DNA from: CAZZIZ01 sp964654535
GTDB taxonomy: Bacteria; Bacteroidota; Bacteroidia; Chitinophagales; UBA2359
Reading direction: 5' to 3'
DNA length: 15,891 nucleotides
Assembly: GCA_964654535.1 (NCBI GenBank)
Contig: CAZZIZ010000067.1
Span: 1-15,891 of the forward strand
Below are positions 13,594 through 15,891 of this stretch, in pieces. The notes beneath the pieces were generated by a model. That model searched no databases. It saw only the letters and a list, made by a program, of their open reading frames with translations, and had not been told where the DNA came from. How positions within the stretch are numbered: position 1 is the stretch's first letter; each line of letters opens with the position of its first letter. Position numbers and translations under genes: made by a program.

Positions 13594-15891
13594 TTATTCT
13601 TTCGCAACCTTTACCCGCACTCCCTTCGAGTGACTACTAAACTCAGGAGCATACATACATTGAATCGTAGAAATTCCATTGCTAAAGTCACCATTATGAA
13701 AGACCCGCAGCGGATACTCAAATACATAAACGCCTTTGGGTAAGTAGTCGAAGAAGAAATTGGTATTCGCATCTCGGACCATTTGGTAATAACCTAGGCC
13801 ATCTTGGTATTTGTATTGCGAGATAACATCAACTGGTTCAAAGCCGCTAGAGCGTTGGTCTTTTAAATGCACAAACTCCATATCGCGATCAACTCTAATC
13901 TCAATACGCACTTTAACTAGGTCTCCGCGCACTAGCTTCGCCTCAGGAGTGAGCGGAATCAACTGCGGTCCTTGATCGGTGTTTATCTCTTTGAACAAAT
14001 CTTTCTTAATGGACAGCGGCGTTTCTGCTTGCTCAACCTTTTCCATCTTCTCGAAATACTGCCAATACAAAGCTCCCCAACTGACGCCATCGGTTTTCTT
14101 CTCTACATTAACTGTTCCCATTTCGGGAACAACTTCTTCAGCTGACCAATTTTGTTTTATGTAGCCAGTTCCAGCACTTGCTCCGTCAAATGAAATCGCT
14201 TCTTGACCGACAGAAATGTCAACTTGCTCTCTGCGTCCTAAGTCGTCTCCACCAGTCAAAATAAGCGCATAACAGGCATCAGCTGTGGCTTTCGTGGTAC
14301 GCCAGTCCTGTACTTGCTTTTGTTTTAGCAACCAGGTTTTTAACCCATCAACCGTTTCTTGGTCGTCGTTTATTTCTTCAAACGCTTCGATAAGTAAAGC
14401 GTGTCTTTCTATCGGTGCCTCTGCCCAGTAATATCCTTGACTGATATTCTTGAAATATCGTCCCAGCTCTTCGCTTTCAACCGTGTTTTCTTTTAGGCTT
14501 TCTAAAACCTTATACGCGAAGGCCGAATCTCCTGAGCGATTGCTCGCTAAAGCAATCATTCCTTGTAAGAAATAGTTTTGCTTTATCCAATGCTCTTGTG
14601 CTTTGGCGTAGAAATAGTCGTAGGCGACTCTGTTTCGTTTGCTAATTACTTTTCCGTGGTAAAAACTACGAGCGTATAAATATTGATAAACGAATCGCCC
14701 GGGAACGTACTTTTTGAGATCACCATGTCTTTTCAGATTCGAGTATCGCTCGTACATTTCTTGATCCATATATCCCAAGGCCCCGTCGAGCATTTCATCA
14801 GTTCCCTTAACCGACTTCACATTCAAATGATCCAAGTGTCCAAAGCCGGTAACTATATACTGCGTAACAAACAGATTTGCGGTGAGGCCACCAAACCACG
14901 GCCAGCCGCCGTCGGGTAGTTGTCTCTGTTGCAATTCGCTAACTGCCCTTTCCGTAGATTCTTTAACTCGCTTTTTATCAAAGAGCTGTGCAATCATTCT
15001 CTTCTGTTCGGATTCGCTTTTCGCATCTCTCAACCAAGGTGTCTCTTCTAGTATGGCCGACTTTAGCTCTTCATTCTTTTCCAAATTTGAGAGCAAGTCT
15101 TCGCCACCTTGTTCAGCGCTTGCTTCCCATTCCCTAAAGACTTTTTCAATGGCAGGATACTCTTCAGTAATGTGCGCTGCCAAGGCATTGGCATACATTC
15201 TATTGAAAATTTGCTCGCTGCATTTGTAGGGATACTCCATTAGGGAAGGCAGCGCTTGCACAGCATACCAACTCGGGTTGCTGGAATACTCCAAGGTAAC
15301 TCTGTGGTGCTTTATAGTGCTTGAACTATTGCTCTCCAACAATTTATCCAAAGCGAAAGTTTTCTTTCCTGCTTTGCGCTGAGGCATCGGTAAGGTTTCC
15401 GTTACTAAAACGCGATCGGTTAGAACAGGCACCGTAGTCGCCTCGCCATCGGAAAATTCTCCTGAGTCAGCAATGACGGTACAAGTAATTGCTGAGATGC
15501 CTTCTGGTATTTCTAAGTACCAATCGCAAGATGAACTCTCATCTGGATCAAGATTAAAATCTTGACTTAACTGTTCGTGATTAAACAAATGGTTCACCGA
15601 CTTCTCCGTGAGCGGATCAATCAACTCCAGATAGATCTTACCACTTAGTGCCTTGTCGCTCGTGTTACTCACTTTGGCACTGTAGACCAAATCGTCTCCT
15701 TGTCTCAAAAAACGCGGCGCGTTCGGCGTAACCATCAATTCTTTCTTGGTAACGACTTCCTCCTCCCAAAAAACGCTGTCGAGGTCTTTGCTGTGTGCGA
15801 AGTTCATCCACTTCCATTTAGTAAGTGCCTCAGGAGCTTCGAATTCCAAAACGATTTCGCCCTTTTCGTTGGTGCGGAGGTCGGGGAAGAA
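13594..15891 (-). CDS. Large bacterial alpha-2-macroglobulin, C-terminal part (5' end outside window)
   Basis: The frame is open to base 15891 and begins FFPDLRTNEKGEIVLEFEAP, so the gene starts beyond the window; about 765 residues are visible. Bacterial alpha-2-macroglobulins are envelope proteins that trap proteases by forming a covalent bond through a thioester. The visible segment holds, in order, the conserved A2M domain (EALTKWKWMNFAHSKDL); macroglobulin beta domains; the thioester C-S-E-Q (Cys codon 15222-15220, in YPYKCSEQIFNRMYAN); a helical thioester domain with DGGWPWFGG; and the C-terminal MG10-like receptor-type domain (VHLKDQRSSGFEPVDVISQY, DGLGYYQMVRD, FFFDYLPKGVYVFEYP, STIQCMYAPEFSSHS). 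The thioester Cys and Gln are intact. A signal peptide would lie outside the window. Partner genes such as a PbpC-type transglycosylase are not visible here. Confident family call. Confidence 0.95.
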   Translation of the reverse strand, partial: FFPDLRTNEKGEIVLEFEAPEALTKWKWMNFAHSKDLDSVFWEEEVVTKKELMVTPNAPRFLRQGDDLVYSAKVSNTSDKALSGKIYLELIDPLTEKSVNHLFNHEQLSQDFNLDPDESSSCDWYLEIPEGISAITCTVIADSGEFSDGEATTVPVLTDRVLVTETLPMPQRKAGKKTFALDKLLESNSSSTIKHHRVTLEYSSNPSWYAVQALPSLMEYPYKCSEQIFNRMYANALAAHITEEYPAIEKVFREWEASAEQGGEDLLSNLEKNEELKSAILEETPWLRDAKSESEQKRMIAQLFDKKRVKESTERAVSELQQRQLPDGGWPWFGGLTANLFVTQYIVTGFGHLDHLNVKSVKGTDEMLDGALGYMDQEMYERYSNLKRHGDLKKYVPGRFVYQYLYARSFYHGKVISKRNRVAYDYFYAKAQEHWIKQNYFLQGMIALASNRSGDSAFAYKVLESLKENTVESEELGRYFKNISQGYYWAEAPIERHALLIEAFEEINDDQETVDGLKTWLLKQKQVQDWRTTKATADACYALILTGGDDLGRREQVDISVGQEAISFDGASAGTGYIKQNWSAEEVVPEMGTVNVEKKTDGVSWGALYWQYFEKMEKVEQAETPLSIKKDLFKEINTDQGPQLIPLTPEAKLVRGDLVKVRIEIRVDRDMEFVHLKDQRSSGFEPVDVISQYKYQDGLGYYQMVRDANTNFFFDYLPKGVYVFEYPLRVFHNGDFSNGISTIQCMYAPEFSSHSKGVRVKVAKE

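Overview
The window looks like chromosomal DNA of a Bacteroidota bacterium, most likely a (marine) flavobacterium-like organism. Three kinds of evidence point there: two proteins end in type IX secretion (T9SS) C-terminal sorting domains; several genes belong to families I know mainly from Bacteroidota (the DUF5777 beta-barrel, the tRNA_anti-like OB-fold protein, a DEAD-box helicase with an RGG-rich tail, the bacterial large alpha-2-macroglobulin); and one promoter matches the Bacteroidota TTTG / TAnnTTTG consensus exactly. I see no tRNA, rRNA, CRISPR array, insertion sequence, integrase or phage gene.

Layout, left half (all plus strand). The 3' end of a T9SS-secreted protein (1-486) ends in a strong terminator whose T-run stops 4 bases before the start codon of a DEAD-box RNA helicase (528-2000). 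Then comes a compact four-gene unit (2132-4342): a lipoprotein with one CxxCH haem-binding motif, a secreted YceI protein, a membrane-anchored OB-fold protein that overlaps it, and a DUF5777 outer-membrane beta-barrel. Two small integral-membrane proteins of unknown function follow (4632-5572), then an SDR oxidoreductase, a VOC/glyoxalase-fold protein and a TsaA/TrmO-type tRNA methyltransferase (5654-7238).

Right half. A 1,295-residue T9SS cargo protein (7524-11411, minus) is built from about ten cysteine-bounded modules of three classes, a dockerin-like calcium-binding segment, a cohesin-like beta domain and the sorting domain. It is divergent from a helical, TPR-like protein (11580-13037, plus). 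A small DUF4177 protein (13311-13508, minus) follows. The window ends inside a large alpha-2-macroglobulin gene (13594-15891, minus, 5' end missing) with an intact thioester motif.

The least explained feature is a family of three structured intergenic elements (4367-4577 plus, 7303-7504 minus, 13040-13209 plus). They share a 5' block around TTTGGGCGTGCC, a central GGGTCGGGCT and a 3' ATCCCTCACGC. The hairpins between these blocks differ in sequence from copy to copy but stay paired. Each copy lies 2 to 24 nt after a stop codon and in the same orientation as that gene, so each would be transcribed as its 3' untranslated region. This is the best candidate here for an undescribed system, although I recall similar intergenic modules in other Bacteroidota genomes. 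The rest of the window is ordinary housekeeping and cell-envelope content.
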